DNA from: CAYXUW01 sp964468375
Lineage (GTDB): Bacteria; Planctomycetota; Phycisphaerae; Sedimentisphaerales; Anaerobacaceae
Length of the DNA stretch: 26,268 bases
NCBI GenBank assembly: GCA_964468375.1
Contig: CAYXUW010000012.1
Location: forward strand, 1 to 26,268
Direction of reading: 5' to 3'
The notes under the pieces are model-generated. The model was not told where the DNA came from. It saw only the letters and a program-made list of their open reading frames with translations, and made no database searches. Each line of letters opens with the position of its first letter. Position 1 is the stretch's first letter. This document shows, piece by piece, positions 15,520 to 22,655 of the stretch. Both the position numbers and the translations under genes were made by a program.

Positions 15520-16578
15520 ATGAGCAACGATAAGCTAAAAACAGCCGTGCTTGGATTAGACAGTCGTGGCCGACTTCTGCTCGAAGCGGCCTCCCAAATC
15601 GATTATTTCAATATTAAAGCCGTCGCAGATAAAGACACTAAACTCACCGAAAAGCTGGCCCTCCAATATAACTGCACTGCTTATGACGACTACCGTCAGC
15701 TCATAATACAAAACCAATTCGATTGCCTGTTAGTCGCCGCTCCAATCCACAACTGTGATGAATACATTAAAATGGCAATGAAAAAGAAAACCAATATACT
15801 CAAGCTCCCCCCGCCGGCCAGGAATTTTCAGGAAGCTGCGGAACTTGTCCGTCTTGCCGACGATGAAAACATAAAATTCGCCATCGCAAATCCCAAGCGT
15901 TTCTCCCAAAGCTTTCTTGCTCTGCGACAGTTCCTGCAGCAAAACCAAATCGAGCAACTTTTTTTAATAACTGCTTTTTGTACTGCCCGCCAGCAGAACA
16001 CCAGTTCCTGGCAAACCGACCCCGAATTGGCCGGCGGAGGAGTGCTACTGCACAATTGTTATCAAATAATCGATCAGATAGTTTGGAATTTCTCCGTTCC
16101 ACAGCAGATTTACTGCTTAAATACAAACACGGCCAACGACAGGCAGCAGCGGTCCTATTTGACAGAGGATACAGCGGCGGCAACTATGAAATTCACCGAC
16201 AGTTTCCTTCTGGGCAACCTCATAGCAAGCAAGGCCTTCGGCCCAGAACAGGAAATTTTAAAGATCTATGGAAAAGATAAAATTCTAACGGCCCGCAATA
16301 CTAAATTTACTATCAGCGACAGCTCGGGGCAAGTCGGCCAGGAATCAGAATACAACTACGATGAGCTTGGCTTGTATAACAGCCTTCTGCAAAACTTCGC
16401 CCTGAGCATATTAGCGCCCGATAAAAACAAGCTTTGCAGCAGCGGCAGGGAGAATCTCAATGATATGGCTGTTATTGAGGCGGCCTATCTCTCGGCCCGC
16501 ACGGCTATGCCGGAAGAACCCGCCAGAATACTTAAAATGGCCCCGACCGAACCTATAAAGACCGCAACTCGTAAATAA
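15520..16578 (+). CDS. Gfo/Idh/MocA-family protein with degenerate active site
   Basis: 352 residues. The N-terminal Rossmann half has VLGLDSRGRLLLEAAS (10-25, loose GxGxxG), AVADKD (34-39), DCLLVAAPIHNCDEYIKMAM (68-87) and the family segment in place of EKP, NILKLPPPAR (92-101). The C-terminal half has GGGVLLHNCYQIIDQIVWNF (172-191). In active members these places read EKP and GGG-x2-D-x3-H-x2-D. Here the Asp and His are replaced by His and Gln, so normal NAD(P)-dependent dehydrogenase chemistry is doubtful, although the fold is clear. No signal peptide is seen. The start is supported by the family N-terminus and by the adjacent promoter. It may be a binding or regulatory relative; no substrate is indicated. 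Confidence 0.8.
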   Translation: MSNDKLKTAVLGLDSRGRLLLEAASQIDYFNIKAVADKDTKLTEKLALQYNCTAYDDYRQLIIQNQFDCLLVAAPIHNCDEYIKMAMKKKTNILKLPPPARNFQEAAELVRLADDENIKFAIANPKRFSQSFLALRQFLQQNQIEQLFLITAFCTARQQNTSSWQTDPELAGGGVLLHNCYQIIDQIVWNFSVPQQIYCLNTNTANDRQQRSYLTEDTAAATMKFTDSFLLGNLIASKAFGPEQEILKIYGKDKILTARNTKFTISDSSGQVGQESEYNYDELGLYNSLLQNFALSILAPDKNKLCSSGRENLNDMAVIEAAYLSARTAMPEEPARILKMAPTEPIKTATRK

Positions 16579-16593
16579 TAAAAAATAAGCATT

Positions 16594-16621
16594 TGACAAA
16601 TAACTGAATAAATAATAGTTT
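16594..16621 (+). promoter_or_regulatory. Possible promoter of the zinc-ribbon gene
   Basis: Perfect TTGACA (16594-16599), a 16-base spacer and a poor -10 TAGTTT (16616-16621), about 50 bases before the ATG. The -35 is strong, the -10 uncertain. Confidence 0.35.
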
Positions 16622-16671
16622 ATCACCAGAATCGCTAAGCGTATTTTTATCTATCATTTGGAGATTTTGAT

Positions 16672-17064
16672 ATGGAAGACAGCAAGAAAAAAGTGATTAT
16701 GGCCGTTATTGTAGTGGCGTGTTTCGTTGCGGCTGGCGCAATAGTATGGATGTCCACCTCAGGTACCGATACCATTCACGCAGGCGACGAAATGATCTGG
16801 CTAAAATGCCGAAACCCAGAGTGTGAAAACACATGGCAAATGGATCTGAGAAAATACCTTGACTTCAAAAATGAACAAATAGATCTTAAAGGGCATGGAA
16901 TATACCCGGTTCCATGTCCCAAATGTGGAGAAGAGAGCGGCTACGAAGCTATGAAATGTCCGGAGTGCGGGTTTATCTTTGAGAGAGGCTCTGTTCCCAA
17001 CGATCTGCCGGATAGATGCCCCGAATGCGGCTACAGCGAAACAGAAACCCGCAGAAAACGATAG
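16672..17064 (+). CDS. Membrane-anchored protein with four Cys pairs (zinc ribbons)
   Basis: 130 residues. A single hydrophobic helix (about 8-27, VIMAVIVVACFVAAGAIVWM) follows a short Lys-rich start, so the rest probably projects outside the cytoplasm, though it may remain inside if the helix inverts. Four cysteine pairs follow: C46/C51 (CRNPEC), C82/C85 (CPKC), C96/C99 (CPEC) and C116/C119 (CPEC), typical of two paired zinc ribbons. No catalytic motif is visible and no named family is recognised. TTGGAG lies about 9 bases before the ATG. A strong terminator follows, so it forms its own transcript or ends that of the oxidoreductase-like gene. Function unknown. Confidence 0.8.
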   Translation: MEDSKKKVIMAVIVVACFVAAGAIVWMSTSGTDTIHAGDEMIWLKCRNPECENTWQMDLRKYLDFKNEQIDLKGHGIYPVPCPKCGEESGYEAMKCPECGFIFERGSVPNDLPDRCPECGYSETETRRKR

Positions 17065-17186
17065 CAGGCGACAAAATACGCGAACAAATAGTAGAATACT
17101 GACTTCTTAGCCAGGCACAAGGCAAATGCAGTATCTTGCTGTTATTCTAAGCAGAGATATTGAACATATAAATACTTAATTTTATC

Positions 17187-17217
17187 AAGCCCGACTTCTT
17201 AGAAAGTCGGGCTTTTT
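17187..17217 (+). terminator. Strong rho-independent terminator
   Basis: Perfect 11-bp stem AAGCCCGACTT (17187-17197) with AAGTCGGGCTT (17204-17214), loop of 6 bases, and T tract 17213-17217. It ends plus-strand transcription before the convergent M48 gene. The rest of 17065-17255 shows nothing else. Confidence 0.88.
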
Positions 17218-17255
17218 GTAAGGCCGATTATATCATTCAATACCTAACGTCTGCT

Positions 17256-18059
17256 TCAATCATTTAATCGCCCCAAAACAGCTCGGCGGTAATCCTCTTC
17301 CCCTGTTTTCAGCCCCGCAACGTTATAATGGCTCGTTTGAATCTTTTGTGTCAAATATGCCATACGGTTTTGAGGAGAAGGGTGTGTCGAAAGGAATTCA
17401 ATAGGCCTTATTACATTTTCCTGCTCAAGCATCTGCATCGTCTCAACCATCCCATAAGGGTTGTAGCCCGCCCAAACCATATAATCGACCCCGCCCAAAT
17501 CGGCCTCCTGCTCATCTTTCCTGCTGTACTGAAGGCCCAAAATTTCCCTTGCCAGCTCCGCCGCCGTTAAAACACCAGATGGCGTCTGCTCAGAAGTTGC
17601 CGCGGAGAGCAAAATGTCTACCCCAATCTCACGGCTCATATTAGCTGAAGCATGCCGCGCGACAATATGTGTTATCTCATGAGCTAATATCCCCGCCAAC
17701 TGTGCCTCGCTTGTCAATTTCTTGAGCATTCCCTTTGTAATAAAAACATACCCGCCGGGAAGAGCAACGGCGTTGACCGATTTGTCCTCCACCGCCACGA
17801 AGCGATATTCAAAATACGGCTTATGGCTGACACGGGCAATCCTCTGTCCGACACTGTCAATATAATACTGTAAACTCTCGTCAGCTATTCTGCCCCCCAT
17901 CTGCCTTTCGACTTCGGGCGCATACTTTCTGCCTATTTCGATATCCTGTTCTTCCGAAATCAACATAAGCTGTTCTTCACCGGTTACCGGATTTGTTGCG
18001 CAGCCCATACAAAGGCAAAAAACAAAACCTGAAACCAACACTACCAATTTATTAAACAT
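17256..18059 (-). CDS. M48-family zinc metallopeptidase, probable lipoprotein
   Basis: 267 residues from the ATG at 18059. An upstream in-frame TTG at 18071 is rejected because GGGG lies between the two and serves as the ribosome site of the ATG. Residues 1-20 form a lipoprotein-like signal (MFNKLVVLVSGFVFCLCMGC), with C20 the likely lipidated residue; the lipobox CMGC is not canonical (Cys instead of Leu at -3). The peptidase domain has HEITH (127-131), binding zinc through H127 and H131 with E128 catalytic, and E185 in DEQEADLGG as the probable third ligand. THPSPQNRM (225-233) is typical of the BepA/LoiP/Oma1-like group. These envelope proteases handle misfolded membrane proteins; the substrate is unknown here. 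It is divergent from the Rnf operon. Confidence 0.92.
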   Translation of the reverse strand: MFNKLVVLVSGFVFCLCMGCATNPVTGEEQLMLISEEQDIEIGRKYAPEVERQMGGRIADESLQYYIDSVGQRIARVSHKPYFEYRFVAVEDKSVNAVALPGGYVFITKGMLKKLTSEAQLAGILAHEITHIVARHASANMSREIGVDILLSAATSEQTPSGVLTAAELAREILGLQYSRKDEQEADLGGVDYMVWAGYNPYGMVETMQMLEQENVIRPIEFLSTHPSPQNRMAYLTQKIQTSHYNVAGLKTGEEDYRRAVLGRLND

Positions 18060-18087
18060 AACTATCCCCAAACTTATAAATTTCCAT

Positions 18088-18116
18088 TTGAAACCGCGAC
18101 CGACATTTATTATAAA
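18088..18116 (+). promoter_or_regulatory. Promoter of the Rnf operon
   Basis: TTGAAA (18088-18093), a 17-base spacer and TATAAA (18111-18116), 30 bases before the ATG of the RseC-like gene. It lies in the divergent gap with the M48 gene. No operator is evident. Confidence 0.55.
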
Positions 18117-18146
18117 ATTGGTTTATTTTATACGGTAGTAAAAACT

Positions 18147-18428
18147 ATGACTCAGTCAAAATTTTGCCGGGAATGCGACCAAAAGCACCATTGCCAGGAA
18201 ACCTACCAACAAATGGGTAAAGCTAAAGGCCCCTCGGTTACTTTCAAAGCTATAATCGCCTTTTTACTACCGATATTGACCTTTATCGCCAGTTTAATCA
18301 TATTTGAAAAAATTTTAGCCAAAATAGTAGATATAAAACAACTGCGAACGGCTCTCGACTTCCTGTTTGCTCTGGCGGTAACTCTTGCAATTATATTGAT
18401 TAACAAAGGGCTTAGTAAAAATAAGTAA
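18147..18428 (+). CDS. Minimal RseC-like membrane protein linked to Rnf
   Basis: 93 residues. The N-terminus has C7-x2-C10-x5-C16 (FCRECDQKHHC), the same spacing as the Cys cluster of E. coli RseC (CSSCASRAGC). Two hydrophobic helices follow (about 34-56 and 69-87) joined by a short Lys/Asp loop, again as in RseC. The N-terminal soluble domain that precedes the cysteines in RseC is missing. RseC works with the Rsx/Rnf complex in SoxR reduction in E. coli, and related genes often lie at the head of rnf clusters. The gene opens the operon, 6 bases before rnfC, behind the only visible promoter. The two His residues in the motif (K-H-H-C) could also be ligands for a metal or Fe-S centre. Family assignment is inferred from motif spacing, topology and position. 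Confidence 0.6.
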   Translation: MTQSKFCRECDQKHHCQETYQQMGKAKGPSVTFKAIIAFLLPILTFIASLIIFEKILAKIVDIKQLRTALDFLFALAVTLAIILINKGLSKNK

Positions 18429-18434
18429 AATCAG

Positions 18435-19802
18435 ATGAAAATTGATACTAAAGGCAGATTTACTTTTCCCGGTGGGACACACCCCCCGCAAAAGAAAAAT
18501 CTTGCCCTAGAAAGCAATATACAACCGGGCCCTGCCGCGAAACAAGTCGTAATAATGCTCAGCCAGCACATCGGTGCCGTCTGCCAGCCGCTTGTCAAAA
18601 AAGCAGATTCCGTCCAGGCCGGACAAAAAATCGGCGACGCGGATTCATTCGTTTCCGCTCCCGTCCATTCACCTGTCAACGGCAAGGTAAAAGAAATTGC
18701 CCTGCAGCCCCACGTGGTCCTGGGGCGAAGCCCGGCTGTAATCATAGAGACAGACACCGAAAATAATCCCCAAAAACAGCCCCGCACTATAGAAGACAAC
18801 TTTGATGAAAACAGCTACTCATCAGAACAAATATGCGATGCTGTCCGCGAGGCCGGTATCGTTGGTATGGGCGGCGCCGGATTTCCCACGAGTGTAAAGA
18901 TACAACCGAACCCGAAACAAACCAAGGATATAATGATTATCAACGGCTGTGAGTGCGAGCCGTATATCACCTGCGACTATCGGATTATGCTCGAGTGGAC
19001 AAACAAAATTATTGCGGGAATAAAACTCGCTCAAAAGGCAGCCGGCTGTTCAAAAGTTTTTATTGCCATCGAAGACAACAAGCCCCAGGCCATCGAGATT
19101 ATGAATGCCGCCGTTCAAAAATCCTCGAACAACATAAAGGTTATTCCCGTTAAAACAAAATACCCGCAGGGCGGCGAAAGACAGCTTATAAGAGCGATAC
19201 TCAAAAAAAATGTCCCCACAGGAGGTATTCCGCCGATGATTGGCGTGCTGGTGCTCAACGTCGCCACCATCGCGGCAATCGCTGAAGCAGTTATCCACAA
19301 TTACCCGCTGACTCATAGGGTTGTAACTGTTACCGGAGAAGGAATAACCAAGCCGGGCAATTTCTATACCCCCATAGGAACATCGGTAGAAAAGCTCATT
19401 GAATTCTGCGGAGGACTAACAACAGATGCGGTAAAAGTAATTGTCGGAGGACCGATGATGGGAATAGCAATCGCCGACTCGACAACACCTGTAACAAAAA
19501 CCACCGGAGCTGTAACCGTATTGACTAAAGAACAAATCGGAAGTGCCAAATTCGCCGGACGCCAAACTCCCTGCATTCGCTGCGGCAGATGCTTAGAAGT
19601 TTGCCCCGAACATCTGAACCCAACTAAAATAGCTCACGCCGTCAAAAACGGGCTTTTAGACCTGGCGCAGAGTTATTATATAAGCGCCTGCATCGAGTGC
19701 GGATGCTGCAGTTATGTCTGTCCGGCCAATATAGAACTAACCGGACACATCAAAACAGGAAAAATCTCGCTTGCCAAACAAAAGAAAAAGATACCGCAAT
19801 AA
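18435..19802 (+). CDS. rnfC: Rnf electron transport complex subunit C
   Basis: Peripheral cytoplasmic subunit that exchanges electrons with NAD(H) through FMN and passes them via Fe-S clusters. 455 residues. It has an N-terminal FPGGTHPPQ segment (11-19), a Gly-rich nucleotide/FMN segment GIVGMGGAGFPTSVK (141-155) with NGCECEPY (170-177), a SLBB-like part, and two [4Fe-4S] motifs: C380-x2-C383-x2-C386-x3-C390-P and C419-x2-C422-x2-C425-x3-C429-P. Length and layout match the clostridial-type RnfC without the long Ala-rich tail of enterobacterial RsxC. Its start is 6 bases after the RseC-like gene and rnfD follows at once, so it is one operon. Confidence 0.96.
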   Translation: MKIDTKGRFTFPGGTHPPQKKNLALESNIQPGPAAKQVVIMLSQHIGAVCQPLVKKADSVQAGQKIGDADSFVSAPVHSPVNGKVKEIALQPHVVLGRSPAVIIETDTENNPQKQPRTIEDNFDENSYSSEQICDAVREAGIVGMGGAGFPTSVKIQPNPKQTKDIMIINGCECEPYITCDYRIMLEWTNKIIAGIKLAQKAAGCSKVFIAIEDNKPQAIEIMNAAVQKSSNNIKVIPVKTKYPQGGERQLIRAILKKNVPTGGIPPMIGVLVLNVATIAAIAEAVIHNYPLTHRVVTVTGEGITKPGNFYTPIGTSVEKLIEFCGGLTTDAVKVIVGGPMMGIAIADSTTPVTKTTGAVTVLTKEQIGSAKFAGRQTPCIRCGRCLEVCPEHLNPTKIAHAVKNGLLDLAQSYYISACIECGCCSYVCPANIELTGHIKTGKISLAKQKKKIPQ

Positions 19803-19803
19803 T

Positions 19804-20829
19804 ATGGAAAAAAGCCAGACGCCAACACACATAACAGTTTCACATTCACCGCATATCAGCCAGCCGCTCTCTACTCGCATCGTAATGATAGATGTCATAA
19901 TAGGTCTGATACCTGCCATGATTGCGGCAGGTTTCTACTTCCGTATTCACGCACTTATCCTTATTTCCACCTGTTGTCTGTCAGCGGTCGCAACAGAATG
20001 GCTTTGCAACCGAATCCGCAGAAAACCGAATTCCCTCGGTGATTTCAGCGCTGTCGTTACCGGTATAATACTTGCGTTTTCCCTGCCGCCGGCTTTTCCC
20101 ATTTGGGCGGCAGTAATCGGCTCCTGCTTCGCAATCGTTATAGGTAAAATGGTATTCGGCGGCCTCGGCGCAAATATCTTCAATCCCGCTATGGTCGGCA
20201 GAGCGTTCCTGACCGCTTCTTTCGGCGTGCTGATGACTACCTGGACCGTCCCCGCCACAATTGACCCTGAAATGCCCAAAATCTCCGCAGACAATACAAT
20301 CAACTCGCGAACACAGGCAACACCGCTGGCCTGGAGTAAACAAGCCATAAAAACAGAAACGAAAGCCGAAGTCATTAACGAACAAATCGAAGATACATAC
20401 ACAGGCGAAGTTGGCGGCTGTCTCGGCGAAACCAGCACCCTTGCTCTTTTGCTCGGCGGACTCTATCTACTGATAAGAAAAACCATAACCCCACATATAC
20501 CGTTAGCGGTTTTAATCTCCGCCTTCGTTTTTGCAGGTATTGCATACTTAATAAACCCCGATGCATACGTATCGCCCCTGCTGCACCTGACCAGCGGAGG
20601 GATGCTGCTCTGCGCGTTTTTTATAGCTACCGACCCCGTTACGGCACCGCTATCTGCTAAAGGGATGTGGATTTTCGGCATCGGCGTAGGAACGATAACG
20701 ATGCTTATAAGAATCGTCGGAGAATATCCGGAAGGTGTTATGTTCTCCGTTCTTCTAATGAATGCAGTAACACCCCTGATTGACAGGCTGTGCAAATTGG
20801 TCCCGGCTGGAGGCAAACCCAATGCTTAA
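19804..20829 (+). CDS. rnfD: Rnf electron transport complex subunit D
   Basis: Integral membrane subunit carrying covalent FMN. 341 residues from the ATG 1 base after the rnfC stop. There are several transmembrane helices (e.g. IVMIDVIIGLIPAMIAAGFYF near the N-terminus and WAAVIGSCFAIVIGKMVFGG), the family segment NIFNPAMVGRAFL and the C-terminal TPLIDRLCKL. The expected FMN-acceptor threonine is T173 in TQATPLAW; the ApbE recognition pattern D-x2-(S/T)-G-A-T reads N-S-R-T-Q-A-T here, lacking both Asp and Gly. The Asp-poor segment between the third helix and this site is long and polar. rnfG starts inside its last codons (8-base overlap). Confidence 0.95.
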   Translation: MEKSQTPTHITVSHSPHISQPLSTRIVMIDVIIGLIPAMIAAGFYFRIHALILISTCCLSAVATEWLCNRIRRKPNSLGDFSAVVTGIILAFSLPPAFPIWAAVIGSCFAIVIGKMVFGGLGANIFNPAMVGRAFLTASFGVLMTTWTVPATIDPEMPKISADNTINSRTQATPLAWSKQAIKTETKAEVINEQIEDTYTGEVGGCLGETSTLALLLGGLYLLIRKTITPHIPLAVLISAFVFAGIAYLINPDAYVSPLLHLTSGGMLLCAFFIATDPVTAPLSAKGMWIFGIGVGTITMLIRIVGEYPEGVMFSVLLMNAVTPLIDRLCKLVPAGGKPNA

Positions 20830-21424
20830 AATGATAAAGCATTTCATCGAGCAAAGCTGGCTGCTGATTGTCTCGTCATTTTTCTTTGGACTGCTTATAG
20901 CAATTACAAACGCCGCCTGGGCACCGAGAATCGAACAAAATAAAACCGAAAAACTAAATCACCTGATGTCATCCCTGCTACCGAAAGCCACTGATTTCAA
21001 ATTAGAAACGGAGCTCGAAATAAAATCAGTCAAAGGCCAAAAAATAAAAACTAAAATTTACAAAGCAATCTCATATACAGGCAAGTGCGCAGGTTATTGT
21101 TTCAATACATCCGGACCGGGTTTTGCAGACAAAATCGAACTAGTTGTGGCTGTTGACAAGGATTTCAAAAATATCGCAGGATTTAACGTACTGGCAAGCA
21201 ACGAAACGCCCGGCTTTGGCGACCGGATAAAGCTGCCCTGGTATCGAAACCAATTTGCAGGAGCACCAACTGATACTCTGGAACTGACAAAAACCGGCGA
21301 TACCGAAAAAATCGATTCCGAAATCGTCGCCATAAGCGGAGCCACCGTAAGCAGCCAGTCAGTTGTTAATATAATAAATAATTCCATAACACAGATTAAA
21401 GACCAAATGCAAAAGAAGGATTAA
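20822..21424 (+). CDS. rnfG: Rnf electron transport complex subunit G
   Basis: Membrane-anchored subunit with covalent FMN on the outer face of the membrane. 200 residues. One N-terminal helix (about 11-33, QSWLLIVSSFFFGLLIAITNAAW), then an FMN-binding domain with ASNETPGFGDRIK (125-137) and the FMN site I171-S-G-A-T175-V-S-S. The flavinylated residue is T175; the Asp that normally begins D-x2-S-G-A-T is Val169 here. The ATG at 20822 overlaps the rnfD end and has GGAGG (20809-20813) 8 bases upstream. C89 and C93 in GKCAGYC form a pair not general in the family. rnfE begins 6 bases after the stop. Confidence 0.95.
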   Translation: MLKMIKHFIEQSWLLIVSSFFFGLLIAITNAAWAPRIEQNKTEKLNHLMSSLLPKATDFKLETELEIKSVKGQKIKTKIYKAISYTGKCAGYCFNTSGPGFADKIELVVAVDKDFKNIAGFNVLASNETPGFGDRIKLPWYRNQFAGAPTDTLELTKTGDTEKIDSEIVAISGATVSSQSVVNIINNSITQIKDQMQKKD

Positions 21425-21430
21425 GCAACA

Positions 21431-22051
21431 ATGACAAACGAATCCCAAAGCTCAGCTGGCCTTTACAAGCAAACGTTTACCACAGGCCTTTGGCACGAAA
21501 ATCCGGTCCTTCGGCTGCTGCTGGGAATGTGCCCGACGCTGGCGGTCACCGCCGCCGTGAAGCCGGCTCTGACTATGGGGCTCAGTGTAATTTTTGTGTT
21601 GCTGTGCAGTAACATCGTCGTCAGCTTGATGCGAAAACTGCTCAAACCTCATCTGCGAATCCTCATGTTCACCCTGACAATAGCAACCTTCGTTACCATA
21701 GCGGACTTATTTCTAAAGGCCTTCGTGCCGAGAATGAGCGAAATGCTCGGGCCGTATGTCCCTCTGATTATCGTCAACTGCATCATCATCTGCCGTGCCG
21801 AGGCCTGCGCCAGTAAAAATACGCTATTTGTAAGCATCATCGACGCCCTCGGGATGGGATTAGGATTCACATTAACGCTGTGCGTTCTGGCCGGCATAAG
21901 AGAAATCCTCTCAACCGGCGCAATTTGGGAAATCAAGGTCTTACCCTCCGCTTTTGTGCCCTGGGCCGCGATGAGCATGCCGGTGGGAGCGTTTATTACC
22001 TTAGGACTGATGCTGGGATTGGCTAACATCATCAGCAAAAAGAAAAATTAA
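21431..22051 (+). CDS. rnfE: Rnf electron transport complex subunit E
   Basis: Integral membrane subunit homologous to RnfA and NqrD; together with RnfA it forms the core that carries electrons across the membrane. 206 residues. The family opening GLWHENPVLRLLLGMCPTLAVT (19-40) and ADLFLKAFVP, then IIVNCIIICRAEACASKN and GAxITLGLMLGLAN near the C-terminus. About six transmembrane helices. C121 and C126 in NCIIICRAEAC correspond to the conserved cysteine region involved in the intramembrane Fe-S site shared with RnfA. AAGGA at the rnfG end serves as ribosome site, and rnfA starts 13 bases after the stop. Confidence 0.96.
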   Translation: MTNESQSSAGLYKQTFTTGLWHENPVLRLLLGMCPTLAVTAAVKPALTMGLSVIFVLLCSNIVVSLMRKLLKPHLRILMFTLTIATFVTIADLFLKAFVPRMSEMLGPYVPLIIVNCIIICRAEACASKNTLFVSIIDALGMGLGFTLTLCVLAGIREILSTGAIWEIKVLPSAFVPWAAMSMPVGAFITLGLMLGLANIISKKKN

Positions 22052-22064
22052 CAGGAAAAAAACC

Positions 22065-22655
22065 ATGGATACGCTAAACATACTGCTTACAGGTTTTATA
22101 TCCATCGTCATAATCAATAACCTTGTTCTTACCAAATTTCTCGGCATCTGTCCCTATCTCGGCGTATCAGGCCGGATAGATATGGCTTTCGGTATGGGCC
22201 TCGCGGTAACCTTCGTTGTAACCCTAAGCGGCACACTGACCTGGCTGATTGACCACCTTATTCTTATGGGCACACCTTTGGAAGTAACGCGATACGTCTG
22301 CTTCATATTAGTCATCGCCGGTGCCGTCCAGCTCGTCGAAATGTATATCCGAAAATTCTTCCCGTCCCTGTATGAAAGCTTCGGTATATTTTTACCTTTA
22401 ATCACAACCAACTGTGCAATCCTCGGACTGTGCTTGTTTATAAACCTCTGGGGAATCGACAACCTGCCTGAGGCGGTGGTGCTCAGCTTCGGTGCAGGCA
22501 TCGGCTTTACTATGGCCATCTGCATTATGGCCGGCATCCGGGAAAACCTGAATTTAGCCGACGTGCCGGAATGCCTCAAAGGCGCGCCGATTACACTAAT
22601 CACCGCGGGCCTGCTTGCTCTGGCCTTTATGGGTTTTGCAGGAATGATAAGATGA
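22065..22655 (+). CDS. rnfA: Rnf electron transport complex subunit A
   Basis: Integral membrane subunit homologous to RnfE/NqrE with inverted topology. 196 residues, about six helices: LLTGFISIVIINNLVLTKFLGICPYLGVS (8-36) with the conserved NNxVLxxFLGICP, then TTNCAILGLCLFIN (114-127) whose cysteines pair with those of RnfE around an intramembrane Fe-S centre in known Rnf/NQR structures, and LSFGAGIGFTMAICIMAGIRE. The C-terminus is ...GLLALAFMGFAGMIR. AGGA lies 9 bases before the ATG. The stop overlaps the rnfB start in ATGA. Confidence 0.96.
   Translation: MDTLNILLTGFISIVIINNLVLTKFLGICPYLGVSGRIDMAFGMGLAVTFVVTLSGTLTWLIDHLILMGTPLEVTRYVCFILVIAGAVQLVEMYIRKFFPSLYESFGIFLPLITTNCAILGLCLFINLWGIDNLPEAVVLSFGAGIGFTMAICIMAGIRENLNLADVPECLKGAPITLITAGLLALAFMGFAGMIR

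Noticed and set aside
19947..20438. A 163-codon open frame opposite rnfD
   Set aside because: Antisense shadow of the membrane-helix-rich RnfD coding sequence with no independent support.
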